Below are positions 1-10,951 of a stretch of DNA of 64,000 bases, in pieces. The position numbers were made by a program, and so were the translations under genes. This DNA is from Bettongia penicillata ogilbyi (lineage: Eukaryota > Chordata > Mammalia > Diprotodontia > Potoroidae), in contig JAJHZJ010000756.1 in NCBI GenBank assembly GCA_023548195.1, positions 744,001 to 808,000 of the forward strand, in the 5' to 3' direction. Within the stretch, counting starts at the first letter, position 1. Every line of letters begins with the position of its first letter. The notes below the pieces were generated by a model. It saw only the letters and a list, made by a program, of their open reading frames with translations, was not told the origin of the DNA and did no database searches.

Positions 1-213
1 AAGGGATGCCAGACCCAGCTGTATTGCTGAGACACAGTTCAGTGAGCGTAGAAGCAGTGGGGTGGATCCTGCTGGCTGTGGGCAGTTACAGGAGGGTGGA
101 GTTCCCATTTTTGTTTTCAGGCAAGAGGGGAGAACTAAAGAAGTATCTGAGGTCAGAAGCACCATAACCCCTGCCCAAAGACTAGAGGTGATTAAAATAG
201 TATTTTATTTTAA

Positions 214-1195
214 ATGAGCAAGCAAAGGAGAAAGAACTCAACCATAGAAAGTTATTATGGGAATAGAGAAGACTGGAGTTTGTTTTCAGAGGATACTGAA
301 GCAAAAAAAGCCTCTCCTCCCCAAAGAATAACATCAAATGACCACTTGCTCAAAAAAGAAAAGAATTCATAGAAGAACTTTAAAAAGACTTTAAAAATCA
401 AATGGGAAAGATTGAGGACATTTTTTTAAAAATAAGAACAATCCAAGAAAAACAAAAAGTGCTGTAAAAAAGTTAACCAAATGGAAAAGGAGATCAAGAA
501 TCTTAAGTAAGAAAATGACACCTTGAAAATAAAAATTGGGCAATGGGAAGCCAGTGAAGTTATAAGAGACCAAGAAATAATAAAATGAAGTATAAAGTAT
601 AAAGAATGAAAAAATAGAAGAGAATATGAAACATCTCATAAGAAAAACAACTGCTCTATAGAACAGACCAAGAAGAGAAGACATAAGAACAATCAGACAA
701 CTTGAAAGTCACAATCAAAAAAAGAATCTTGATATAATAACACAAGAAATAATTAAAGGAAATTGTTTTGAAGTGTTACAACAAGAAGGAAAAGTAAAAA
801 TTAAAAAAATACACCAGTCACCACCTGAAACAGATCCTCTGAGGAAAACTTAGAGGAATGTCATAGCTAAATTTCAAAACTCCTAGCTCAAGGACAAAAT
901 ACTATAAGAAACAAGAAAAAAAATTCAAAGATGGTGGAGCCACAATTAGAATCACACAAGACCTAGCATCAACTACACTAAAAGACCACAGGTTTGGGAA
1001 CATTATATATCAAAGAGCAAAAAAGTGGGGGTGCAGCCAAAAATATCATACCCACCAAAGTTAAGCATAATCCTGAACAACAATAACAAAAAACCAAATG
1101 GACATTCAATGAATTCCTAGATTTTCAGGATTTCAATGCAAAAAGACCCGAACTCAATAGAAAATTTGACATACAAGATCCAAGAGAAATTGTAA
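214..1195 (+). pseudogene. L1 ORF1 remnant
   Basis: Starts with ATG followed by a basic N-terminus (MSKQRRKNSTIESYY), then a Lys/Glu-rich coiled-coil region and a C-terminal part that can be followed, with frame changes, through the familiar L1 ORF1 C-terminal domain near 790-1195 (TRNVIAKF-like and RKFDIQD-like stretches). Intact ORF1p is a trimeric RNA-binding chaperone that packages L1 RNA in the cytoplasm. Here several in-frame stops (for example just after 360) and frameshifts make it non-coding. The TIESYY stretch resembles the N-terminal motif of the HAL1 ORF1 proteins in this window. Confidence 0.65.
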
Positions 1196-1499
1196 GGTCA
1201 ATGTCAAAGACTAAGGGATTCAATAAGGACAGACTGTTTACTTTCTATGCGAGGAAATATAAACCATATGTCTATGATTGTAATTAGTAATTAGGTAGTT
1301 CAAAAGAAAGACTGGGATAAAGCTGAGTATGATGTGATTCTAAAAAGTAATATCATCAAGAGAAAGGAAAAAAACAGTAATTATCTTATACAAATGAGGT
1401 GCAAGAGGAGGAACTGACACAGAGGAATTAGATGGAGGAGGAGGGCTGGTAGTTCTGGAACCCTACTGTCACAGAGAATGGGTTAAAGAGGGAACAATA

Positions 1500-1502
1500 C
1501 AT

Positions 1503-1533
<31 letters not shown>

Positions 1534-1900
1534 CATACATACGTACATACATACAGATATATATGCATGTATGTATAAAAGTCTTCTAAACTCAAAAAGT
1601 TATAAAAGGCCAAGGGGATAGGGAGGGAGGAGAAGGTGAGGGGGGAAGAGGGTGAGGTAATAGGATAAGGGGTGGGGCATAGAATGGTGTCTAGAAGAAG
1701 GAGAATGGGAGAAAGAGTGCATATGCATGTGTATGTACATATATATATATTCAGAAGACTATGAAAGTCTTCTAAATTCAGATAGAAACAAGAGGGTAGG
1801 GAGAAAGGGTGGAAGGAGAAGAGGAGAAGATAAGGGAGGGATCTTTGGAGGGGGTAATCAGTTAAGTAATAGGAGGGCAAGGTAGTGGGCAGAAGTAAAG
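1500..1900 (+). repeat. Imperfect tandem duplication (~190 bp) with CA/TA microsatellite
   Basis: Two successive blocks each hold a CA/TA/GTAT-rich run, then the motif gtcttctaaa followed by yTCA, then a G/A-rich run (the motif lies near 1581 and near 1768). It lies in the inter-ORF region of the old L1. It looks like a local duplication of a microsatellite plus polypurine unit. Confidence 0.5.
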
Positions 1901-2475
1901 TGAAAGAGGAGGAGTAGAAAATAAGACATACACACAAATACAAAATAGCAATCAGGAGTAGAATTTATTAAGACAAAAAGCAGGGGTAGCAATCATCAGT
2001 CAAAGTTAAAACTAAAGTAGATTTAATCAAAAGAGAAAAATAGGGAAACTACATTATATGTCAGCCATATTAATCAATATTGTTTTAGACTATTTAAAAC
2101 AGCTAGATAGCATGAGGTTGGAATATTATTGTGGTGTAGGAAATGAGTTGGTGGACTTAGAAAAATATGGAAAGATTTGGATTTGCAACAAGATATTACC
2201 TCCTAGAAACCACAGAAGGGAATGGAGTAATATGTTCCAAAGAGTAGGTACAATTCTAAGTGACATATCTTATAAATCTGTCTTATCATTAACGAAAAAA
2301 GATAGATGTTCAATAAAAGAGAGATATTTGAAGCATTACTACAAAAAAGTGAGCAGATTATTTGTTTTGCACACATATTAGACAATAGAAAAGTAAACAA
2401 ATAAAAACAAACTGTAATTATATATGTGTATGTGTGTATCTTGGATACAAAATTCTTGTTGGAAAAACTTGATTC

Positions 2476-2477
<2 letters not shown>

Positions 2478-2517
<40 letters not shown>
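2478..2517. repeat. (CA)n microsatellite
   Basis: About 20 uninterrupted CA units, inside the spacer of the long inverted repeat. Confidence 0.97.
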
Positions 2518-2519
<2 letters not shown>

Positions 2520-2760
2520 CCACTTCTCTTTTTATCCTAACTATATTTATTTTACTTGTGAAAAAACTTCTCAGTTTATTGTAAACAAAGTTATCCATTT
2601 TATCTTCTGTAATTGCCTCTTTCACTTAATATGGTTAAGAAATTTTCTCCTATCCATCACTTTGAAAGGTATGTGATCTATTTCTCTTCACTCATTTTCT
2701 CATAGTTCTCTTTCCTGAACAATTAGTTTCCCTGCCCCTTTCAGAGTTTACCATTGACTT
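2520..2760 (-). mobile_element. L1 ORF2 fragment, antisense
   Basis: The reverse complement matches, with substitutions, the ORF2 3' half seen on the plus strand at about 57600-57700 (the run with attacaaaatg, aaatagataattttga and acttttttcaca). It is a degraded fragment with no open frame. Where it ends toward 3080 is unclear. Confidence 0.5.
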
Positions 2761-3299
2761 GATTAGTGTACATCATACATTCCGTCTGTTGTCTTCTTCC
2801 CCTGTCCATTTTTATGCACTCTCCTATTCCTCAGTTTAATTCCACAAAAAATTATGATTCTCATTTAGAAAACAAGCAGTGAGGTTTAGTCCATAGTATT
2901 TCAATTGCGTTCTTCCTCTGTTTCTTCTTTCTTCTGCTTACCTACTTTTATAAAGAAATCTTTTTAATGGTCTGTCTGTTGTTTTATTATTATTGTTATG
3001 GTCTTTCTCTTTCTAGGTCTTTCTTTAACCCTTTTCTGGCGTAATTTGCTTTGTTATTTGTGCCTTCCTCTGTTGCTATATTTGTTTACCTTTTTATTAT
3101 TTCCTTAGTCTAATATGTGTGCAAAGCAAATAATCTGCTCACTTATTTTTAGTAGCAATGCTTCAAGTATCTCTTTTATTGAACATCTATCTTTTTTTCA
3201 TTAATGATAAGAATCAGATGGTTTACAAGATGTCACTTTGAATTGTCCGTACTCTTTGGAACACATTACTCCATTACTTTCTGTGGTTTCTAGGGGATA

Positions 3300-3800
3300 G
3301 AGAAGAGTTGTATGTTATTCACATTCTTTTCTTTTAGATTTGACAGTCTTTATTCTGATTGCTTGCAGAAGTTGTGGATTTTTACTAGAATTACTCAATG
3401 TATACATTTTACATGTCTTAGAGTATGCAGCATAATTTCTTTTACTTCTAGAGACAATCTATACATTCTTTTGATTTATGCTTGTGTTTTGTGTTCTGAG
3501 TAGTTTTCTTGTATTATTTCTTGGATGGTGGTTTTCAATTTTTTTTTTGTTTTAACATTTTCTTTTGGGAAACCTATAATCCTTACCCATCTGGTCTTTG
3601 AAATTAATGTGCTTTGTTTCTACAGAGACGTGTTCTCTTAACATTATTGCTTTATGTTTCTCTTATTTCAGAAGCCCCTTCATTCTTGTGTATCCATATT
3701 TCCAAACTGTTGTTTTCACTTTTATTTCAATATAGGGACTCAATAATATAGCACAAAAGGTCTTCCCAGTGAAATCTGCACCCTACAACTGTGTATCAAG
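3300..3800. other. AT-rich stretch, unassigned
   Basis: T-rich sequence with no open frame I trust. Parts around 3520-3620 vaguely resemble an antisense L1 ORF1 of an older family, but not well enough to call. Confidence 0.4.
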
Positions 3801-3975
3801 TAGAAAGAGAATGGGAGATAAAAGGAAGACTAACCAGAGATCAGCTGGGATATCATTCTATGAACCAGATATTATAAGCTTGAAGGGTTTAGACTACAAG
3901 ATCAACTATCAAGTGTTCGCACTATTTCAGTTATTGATGTCTGAGACTAAAGATTAAAGTACTCAGGGGGTGGAG

Positions 3976-3987
3976 CCAAGATGGCGG
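3976..3987 (+). promoter_or_regulatory. YY1-like site at HAL1 5' end
   Basis: ccaagatggcgg fits the YY1 core (AAGATGGCGGC type). In human L1 a YY1 site at the same place near +10 directs correct transcription start (established for human L1). Here it is inferred by position and sequence. Confidence 0.55.
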
Positions 3988-4701
3988 AGTAGAAGGATGC
4001 ATGTTTACGAGCTCCAAAAACACACCCCATAGAATTAATGTAAAAAGAGTCCCCCATAACTTCTGGACCACTGAAAAGGGTACAGAAAAGGAGTGGAAGA
4101 GATTTCCATTCCCGGGAGCCCTGGAGACCCGTCCCCAGGGTCCGTCGTGCCCCAGAAAGCAGACACCACCCCAGTGCTGCCGCCGCCCCAGAGAAGCTGA
4201 CCCGAGCAGGCTTCAGGGACAAGCCGGGAAAGTCCCTCCGCCCACAGAAGCTACAGGTCAGTGAGAGAGAAGGCTGGGCTGGACGAGAGGGGGAGCGGAG
4301 TGTCTCCGTGACTCGGGGCCCCTCGGGAGGAAGTGGCGGCGGCAGAGACGGGGGCAGGAAGCAGCGGAGGCAGAGGCGTGGGTGGCAGTGGAGGAGGCAG
4401 CGGTGGCCAGCCCGGACTCCCCCAGCAGCAGGCAGGATCCTCATTAAGGAAGATCTCTGCATAAACAACCTAAGGGAGCTGAGCCTGGGAGGCGGGCCCC
4501 CCCCACCCGCTCCGTTCCTGAAGGTCTCTGCATAAAGCCCCTGAGGAGGCCGAGCCTGGGAGGTGGCCCTGCCCCCACCCCAGCACCAGAACTAAAGCTT
4601 GCTGCGGAAAGCCCATTTGAACCTCAGATCCCAAGCACTAGCTGGGCGGATCTAGGCAGGGGTGGACAGGAATCTCAGAAGTCAAGTAACCGGCTGGGAA
4701 A

Positions 4702-5021
4702 ATGCCTAGAAAAGGGAAGAAAACTAAGACTATAGAGAGTTTTTTCCAACAAATGCAAATGATCCCGACATTCGGATCTGACGAGGATGAGGAAATATTC
4801 TTGCCATCAGGGAAAGACGTGGAGGGTGGGGCCTCAGCACCCCAGACACCCCAGGGGGATGTCAGGTGGGCTCAGGCCTTGGAAGAGCTCAAAAAGGATT
4901 TTGAAAAGCAAATTAGACAGGTGGAGGAAAAACTGGGAAGAGAAATGAGAGAGATGTAAGGAAAGTATGAAAAACGGGTCAATACCTTGGTTAAGGAGAC
5001 CCAAAAATGCTGAAGAAAAAA
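4702..5021 (+). pseudogene. HAL1-1 ORF1, N-terminal third only
   Basis: Opens with ATG and MPRKGKKTKTIESFF, the same N-terminus as the intact 366-aa ORF1 at 26118-27218. The frame continues for 85 codons into the coiled coil. It then meets TAA at 4957-4959 where other copies read CAA (Gln), a single C-to-T change. The element itself ends about 60 bp later, so the RNA-binding domains were never part of this copy. It encodes at most a short coiled-coil peptide and is very unlikely to be functional. Confidence 0.85.
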
Positions 5022-5689
5022 AAAGATTAAAGTACTCAATACCCAGAGGAAGCGATACATGATCTCAGTTAATATAGATTAGGACCAAACAAAATTCAAC
5101 AAATAAAAATTCAAAACCAAACAAAAAACCCACAATATTCCTTCCAGAAATGCACAGAGCATGACCATAACAAAATCCCTGATTCAGGAATGAAAATTTA
5201 AAAATGTGTAAATAAATAAAGCTGTAAAAATAAAACTCCAAATAAAAAATTATAGAGTCAGAGATACTTGACACAAAGCCAGAAGAAGAGAATAGCCCCA
5301 CAATATCTATCAGCAAAGTCTCAAGAAGATATATATTTTCTGCAAGTTCTACTGAAATGACTAGAAATTCATGTTTTAAAATGGTAAAAATAATAAGAAT
5401 GCTAGTGGAAAGGAAAATGGGAGCTCTAAGAAAAATAATTGGAAAGAGAATAATTTAGGACAGGAGTTACAAAACCTTATTCATACAATAGACTCTTGAA
5501 AATTAGATTAGAGAAAGAGAAGTTAATGAATTGATGAGACACCAAGAAATATTAGAACAGAATCAAAAGTTTGAAAAAAACAGAATTGCTGACTTCTTAC
5601 TGTTAAGAAACTCAGTTGGAAAAAACTTCAAGAGAGAATCAAAGAATCATTAGGCATCACTGACTGTGTTATATCCCTACTCAACCTAT

Positions 5690-6050
5690 TACAGCAGCTT
5701 CCTTTTTCCTCTAAGAACAAAATATAAACTCCTCTGTTTAGATTTTTAAATCTTATACATCTTGTCCCAAAAATATCTTTCCATACTCACTGGTCATTAT
5801 TCTTCCTCTTGTAGTCTCTGATCCATCCAAAATAACTTTCTGTTTCTCAAGCACGACATTTCAATTCCCACCTCCATTCCATTGCATAGGTTGTCCTTTA
5901 TGGCTACAGCACATTCCCTCTTTAATTCATAGAATCTCTTCTTACCTTTAAGATGCAGTTTAATCACTGTCTTCTGCATTGGATCTTTCCTAATACCCTA
6001 ACCCTAAAATAATGTCTAACCCTAAGTTATGGCACAATGTACTTAATTTT
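5690..6050 (+). mobile_element. L2 (LINE2) 3' region
   Basis: Follows the typical L2 3' order: a segment about the cost of items (aaactcctctgttta), then tctttccatactcac, then a ctttaagatgcagtttaatcac segment, then gatctttcctaa. These are recognisable L2 landmarks despite high divergence. L2 is an ancient mammalian LINE and long inactive. Confidence 0.65.
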
Positions 6051-6059
6051 TTAAATGTT

Positions 6060-6199
6060 ATGATAAAACAAGATCTATATCAATGTTTTTCTCTTACATG
6101 ATTTGTCATAATGATTTTATTTTTGGTCATCTGATAAAAGAAACTCCAAAATTAAAACTTTCAGAAACATCATAACCAGATCCAGATATTTTCAAGAAA

Positions 6200-6247
<48 letters not shown>

Positions 6248-6630
6248 CAAGCAGTCAAATAGAAAGAGTTCAAGTAACATGGAACCATTGTCAAGGTCAC
6301 ATAATACTTGGGAGCAATTACCATAATGGGTAATAAAAATAGAGTGCAATATTCAAACAGAGAAAAGATTGAAGCCAATAATAATTTAGCAAAATTGTAT
6401 ACAATCTTATAGGAAAAAAGTGGATCTTTAATGAAATAGATAAGCCTATCAAACATTCACGATGAAAAGATCAAAGTTGAGTAGGTCATTTGAAATGCAA
6501 ATCCAGTAGTAAAGAGAATTGTGTAAAGGTTAGAACAATTGGATAGATCTATATGACAATGAAGTGTTTGTATTCTAATGTAGGAGAAGAAATAAGGGTC
6601 CCCTCGGAACTGTAATGTCTTTAGGGAACT
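6060..6630. other. Unassigned AT-rich DNA with a trinucleotide repeat
   Basis: No gene or repeat family recognised, apart from the (TGA)n microsatellite at 6200-6247. Confidence 0.5.
6200..6247. repeat. (TGA)n / (ATC)n microsatellite
   Basis: About 16 pure TGA units. On the minus strand it reads as an Ile or Ile/Ser run, which makes a spurious open frame. Confidence 0.97.
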
Positions 6631-6892
6631 TATTATTATTATATCTAACATTTATATAGCATTTACTATGTTTCAAGCACTGTATGAATGACTTTACAAA
6701 TATCTATGTCATCCTCATAACAATCCTGGAGGTGAGTATTGTTTTTATTAAATCCATTTTATAGCTGTGGAAAATGAAGCAACAGAAGTTAAGGGTCACA
6801 CAGTTAGTGGGTATCTGAGAGAAGATTTGAACTAAGGTCTTCCTGATTCCATGCCCAGCACACTTTCCCTTAGGCCACCTGGAGGCACTTTT
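6631..6892 (-). mobile_element. THER1/MIR-type SINE
   Basis: Read on the plus strand it gives the antisense MIR-like order: tatagcatttactatg, aagcactgtatgaatg, tcatcctcataacaatcc, then atgaagcaacagaag, aagggtcacacag, gatttgaactaaggtcttcc and a tRNA-like head near 6890. The tRNA-derived head is at the right, so the element is on the minus strand. This form is common in marsupials. Confidence 0.8.
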
Positions 6893-6899
6893 GTTATAT

Positions 6900-8005
6900 T
6901 TTGATGATCCTCAGGCAAGAAAAGAAAGGTAAAGAAGAAAGGAACACACTAGAGAAGAAACAATAACTTACTCTTTCATATAAACGAGATGAACAAGTAG
7001 AGAACATGGATAAAGAGGTAGGGAAATGGGATTATTTCACATGAGTCTAATTCCCACTTGAACCAGATAAGGGAAGTTAAATATATGCACAAAGATTATA
7101 CATTAGAAGTACTTTAAATTCAGTATTGGAAAACAGATAAGAACAGAGATATAGAAAGGGAGGTTAAGAGAAGGAGGTAGTTCTAAGAAAAATAAACTAC
7201 AATTTCAGAGGGTGACTCTCCAAGGTAGAAATAATGTAGGAAAAAAAGGATTGGTTAAGAACCTGCTATTGAGGCCTAGTCTAGGAGAAGCAAAAAGAAG
7301 CAATGGGGGCAGAAGCAGTTCACATCAATTAAAGATCCCTAGTATTGAGCATATTCCTTCCCTATCACGCTAATCTGCTTTGTAAAAAGTGACACAAAGT
7401 TAAAGAGGGAAAGGATAAGAGGTTAGGAAGGAGGTAAAGATACAATTTACAATCATAATCATGTCTATGAATGGAACAGAATCACTTTTAAACAAAGGAG
7501 AGTATCAGAATGGACTGGAAAACCAAACCCAATGTTTATAATATTTATATGCGGTTTATAAGAAAAACACTTGAAACATAAAGTTTTAAAAAAGAGGCTA
7601 AAGCCAAGTTTATTATACATTGAGAAAGCAAAAAAAAAACAAAACAGAGGCAGCAATCATGATCTTAGACAAGGCAAAAGTTAAGAATAATTAATTAAAA
7701 CACTTAAATAGGGAAACTACATTGCTTAAGCACATCATAGATAATGAATTCATATCAAAGCTAACTATACATATATAGCAAATGGAATAGCATCTAAACA
7801 CCTGAAGGAAAAATTAATTGATTTATATGAAGAACTATACAATAAAACTAAAACTAGGGCCTCAATGTATCCCTCTCCCACCTAAATAAATTAACAAAAA
7901 GATAAGCATAAAAGACATGGATTTGAGTACAATTTAAGAAAACTTAGATATGATATAGTTATGGAAATTATTGAATGAGAATAGAAAGGAGAATGTATGT
8001 GTGTG

Positions 8006-8043
<38 letters not shown>

Positions 8044-8293
8044 GCACCATTAAAAAAATAAGGTCATTAAAAATTTCACAAATAATGTGGAAAAGCAGAA
8101 TTATTAAACATATTACTTGCAACACAACACATACATATAATGAACAGCTTTCAAACAGAAATTAATTGGAACCTATATTAATCCTAAAGAATTGGTGATT
8201 CATGGAACAAATCATAGAGGCAATAGATTTCACCAAAGAAAATGGCAACAATGAGATAATATAACCAAGATTTGAGGGATGTAGCCAAAGTAT
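6900..8293 (+). mobile_element. Old L1: inter-ORF region and ORF2 endonuclease part
   Basis: A purine-rich stretch (7130-7440) is followed by degraded ORF2 endonuclease sequence (about 7440-7930: gtctatgaatggaaca, agaatggactggaaaacc, agaaaaacacttgaaac). More distal ORF2 sequence follows near 8200-8290 (gaacaaatcatagaggcaat). A (GT)n microsatellite interrupts it. The copy is cut at about 8294 by the poly(A) side of the minus-strand L1. All frames are broken. Confidence 0.6.
7993..8040. repeat. (GT)n microsatellite
   Basis: Run of GT with one CC interruption, about 20 units. Confidence 0.95.
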
Positions 8294-10951
8294 TCTTTTT
8301 CCCAAAAGATTATTAATTTACTTGTTTTTAGTTTTCAACAATGACTTCTATAATTTCCAAATTTTCTCCCCTTTTCTCCCCCTCCCTCCCCAAAACAGCA
8401 TGCAATCATATGGATTCTACACATGCATTTTTCACATGAATAATGTTGCATAGAAGAATTAAAATGAATGGGCAAAACCATGACAACTACAAAGTATAAC
8501 AAAGGAGAAAATAGTCTACTTCATTCTGTTTTCTGACTCCATAACGGTTTCTTTGGATGTGGATGGCATTTTGCATCATGAGTCCTTTGGAAATATTTTA
8601 AGTCCTTGCCATTGCTGTGAAGGGCTAAGTCTATCAAAAACAGTCCTCATACACTGTGGCTGTTACTGTGTATAATGTTTTCCTGGCTCTGCCACTTCAC
8701 ACAGCATCAGTTCACATAAATCTTTCCAGCTTTTTCTGAAATCTGACTTCGTCATTTATTATAGTACAATAGTATTCCATAATATTCATATACTACAACT
8801 TTTCAGCCACTCCCCAATTGATGGGCATCCTCTCAATTTCCAGTTTTTGACTAACAAAAAAGTGAGACTCTATAAATATTTTTGTACATGTGGGTCCTTT
8901 TCCCATTTTTATTATCTCTTTGGGAAACAGTTCTAGAAGTGGCATTGCTGGTTGAAAGAGTATGTGCATATTTATAGCTCTTTGGGCATAGTTCCAAATT
9001 GCTCTCCAGAATGGTTGAATCAACTCCCAGCTCCACCAACAATGAATTAGTGTTCCACATCTTCTCCAACATTTATGAATTTTCTGTTTTGTCATGTTAA
9101 CCAATCTGATAGATGTGATGTGGTACCTTAAACTTGTTTTGATTTGCATCTCTGCAATCAATAGTGTTTTAGAGCTTTTTTTTCATATGACTATAGATAA
9201 CTTTAATTTCTTCCTCTGAAAACTGCCTTTTCATATTCTTTGACAATTTATCAATTGGGGAATGGCTTGTATTCTTGTAAATTTGCCTCAGTTCTCTATA
9301 TATTTTAGAAATGAGGCCTTTATCACAGACACTAGTTCTAAAAATTCTTTCCCAGTTTTGTTTCCCTCCTAATCTTTATTAGGAGAATCAAACAGATTTT
9401 GATTCTGTTCTAACCACCACACTATTTTCCAGTTTTCCCAGCAGTTTTTGTCAAACAGTGAGTTCTTATCCCAGAAGCTGGGGTCCTTGGGTTTATCAAA
9501 CAGTATACTGCAATAGTCACTGATTACTATGTCTTGTGTACCTAATCTATTCTACTGACCTACCCCTCTGTTTCTTAACCAGTACCAAGTGGTTTTGATG
9601 ATTGCTGCTTTATAACACAATTTAAGATCTGGTAGGGCTAGGCCACCTTCCCTAGTATTTCTTTTCATAAATTCCCTTGACATTATGGAACTTTTGTTCT
9701 TCCAGATGAATTTTGACATTTTTCTAGTTATAGAAAATGATTTTTGGTAGTTTGTTATGGCACTGAATGAGTAAATTAGTTTAGGTAGAATTGTCATTTT
9801 TATTATATTAACTCAGCCTACCCACAAGCAATTGATGTTTTTCCATTTATCTGACTTTATTAGTGTGAAAAGTGTTTTGTAATTGTGTTCATATTGTCCC
9901 CCGGGTTTGTTTCAGTGGGTAGACTCAAGCATTTCAGTGTCTACAATAACTTTAAATGAGATTTTTCCTTCTATCTCTTGCTATTGGGTTTTTCTTAGTA
10001 ATATATAGAAATGCAGATGATTTATGTGGGTTTATTTTGTATCCTGTAACTTTGCTAAAGTTGTTCATTATTTCAAGTAATTTTTTACTCAATTCCCTGG
10101 AATTCGCTGACTATATCATCATATCTTCCACAAAGAGTCATATGTTTCTTCTTTCCTTATTCTAATTCCTTTGATTTCTTTTTCTTCTCTTATTGTTAAA
10201 GCTAATATTTCTAATAGCATGTTGAATAACAGTGGTGATAATGGACATCCTTGTTTAACCCCTGATGGTATTGGAAATGCGTCTATTTTGTTCCCCTTTA
10301 CAAATAGTGCTTGGTCATGGTTTTAGGTAGATACTATTTATTATTTTAAGGCTCCATTAATTCCTATGCTCTCTCGTGTTTTCAATAGGAATGGGTGTTA
10401 TATTTTGTCAAAAACTTCTTCTGCATCTATCTACTGAGATAATCATATAGTTTCTGTTACTTTTTTTGTTGATATGATCAATTATGCAGATAGTTTTCCT
10501 AATATTGAACCAGTCCTGCATTCCTGGTATAAATCCCACTGATCAAAGTGTATTATTCTCATGATAAATTGCTGTAATCTTTTTGCTAATATCTTATTTA
10601 AAATTTTTGCATCTATATTCATTAGGGAAAGTGGTCTATAATTTTCTTTCTCTGTTTTGGCTATTCCTGGTTTAAGTATCAGCACCATATTTGTATCATA
10701 AAAAAATTGGTAAGACTCCTTCTTCATCAATTTTCCCAAATAGTATATAGTATTGGAATTAACTGTTCTTTAAATGCTTGATAGAATTTGGTTGTAAATC
10801 CATCTGACCTGGGAGGTTTCTTCCTAGGGAGTTTATTGATGGCTTGTTCAATTTCTTTTTCTGAGTCTGGGCATTTTGTATTTTTGTAAATATTCATCCA
10901 TTTCACCAAGATTGTCAAATTGATGGACATACATCTAGACAAAATAATTTC

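Larger units (their letters stand above)
1..2190 (+). mobile_element. Old degraded L1 (5' UTR end, ORF1, inter-ORF region, scraps of ORF2)
   Basis: Order matches an L1 read on the plus strand: the tail of a 5' UTR (1-213), a broken ORF1 (about 214-1195), a purine-rich inter-ORF stretch with CA/TA repeats (1200-1940), then a short piece of the ORF2 endonuclease region (about 1975-2070) and something resembling the ORF2 C-terminus (about 2110-2185). The endonuclease piece aligns by eye with 31640-31710 of the better preserved L1. Many stops and indels mark an old copy. Boundaries are approximate and most of ORF2 is missing. Confidence 0.7.
2202..3294. repeat. Long inverted repeat: arms 2202-2405 and 3083-3294
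   Basis: The reverse complement of 2202-2405 can be read almost continuously at 3083-3294: ctaatatgtgtgcaaa, aataatctgctcact, gaacatctatctttttt and ctgtggtttctagg all recur in the same order. Arms are about 205 bp with scattered mismatches and small indels, and the spacer is about 680 bp. The spacer contains a CA microsatellite and a minus-strand L1 ORF2 fragment. I do not recognise the arm sequence itself. Confidence 0.75.
3966..5021 (+). mobile_element. HAL1-1: 5'-complete, 3'-truncated half-L1
   Basis: Starts at a G-run and the element's usual 5' end (tggagccaagatggcggag), runs through a GC-rich 5' UTR (about 735 bp) into the first part of ORF1, and stops at an A-rich site in ORF1 that turns into a run of about 8 A. 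A perfect 17-bp direct repeat (aaagattaaagtactca) flanks it at 3949-3965 and 5022-5038. It is therefore a genuine insertion rather than a later deletion. The last two thirds of ORF1 and the whole 3' UTR are absent. Confidence 0.9.
3810..5640 (+). mobile_element. Very old L1 ORF1 region, split by HAL1-1
   Basis: Left part 3810-3965 begins with a short frame starting MGDKRKTNQRSA. Right part (5022-5640) includes A-rich sequence in which L1 ORF1 coiled-coil phrases are still visible, such as tgagacaccaagaaat and cagaatcaaaag near 5535-5570. The two halves join cleanly when HAL1-1 and one TSD copy are removed. No intact reading frame remains. The family differs from the L1 at 28728-32352. Confidence 0.45.

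Noticed and set aside
1428..1943. 171-codon minus-strand frame
   Set aside because: Antisense of a polypurine and CA-repeat region in an old L1. Low-complexity Ser/Leu/Cys/Val translation.
3947..4535. 173- and 75-codon frames near 4000-4500 on both strands
   Set aside because: Within the HAL1-1 5' UTR, with Arg/Gly/Pro-rich translations from GC-rich repeats.
5990..6026. Telomere-like CCCTAA units (taccctaaccctaaaa, then taaccctaag)
   Set aside because: Only two to three units inside L2-like sequence. Too short for an interstitial telomere array.
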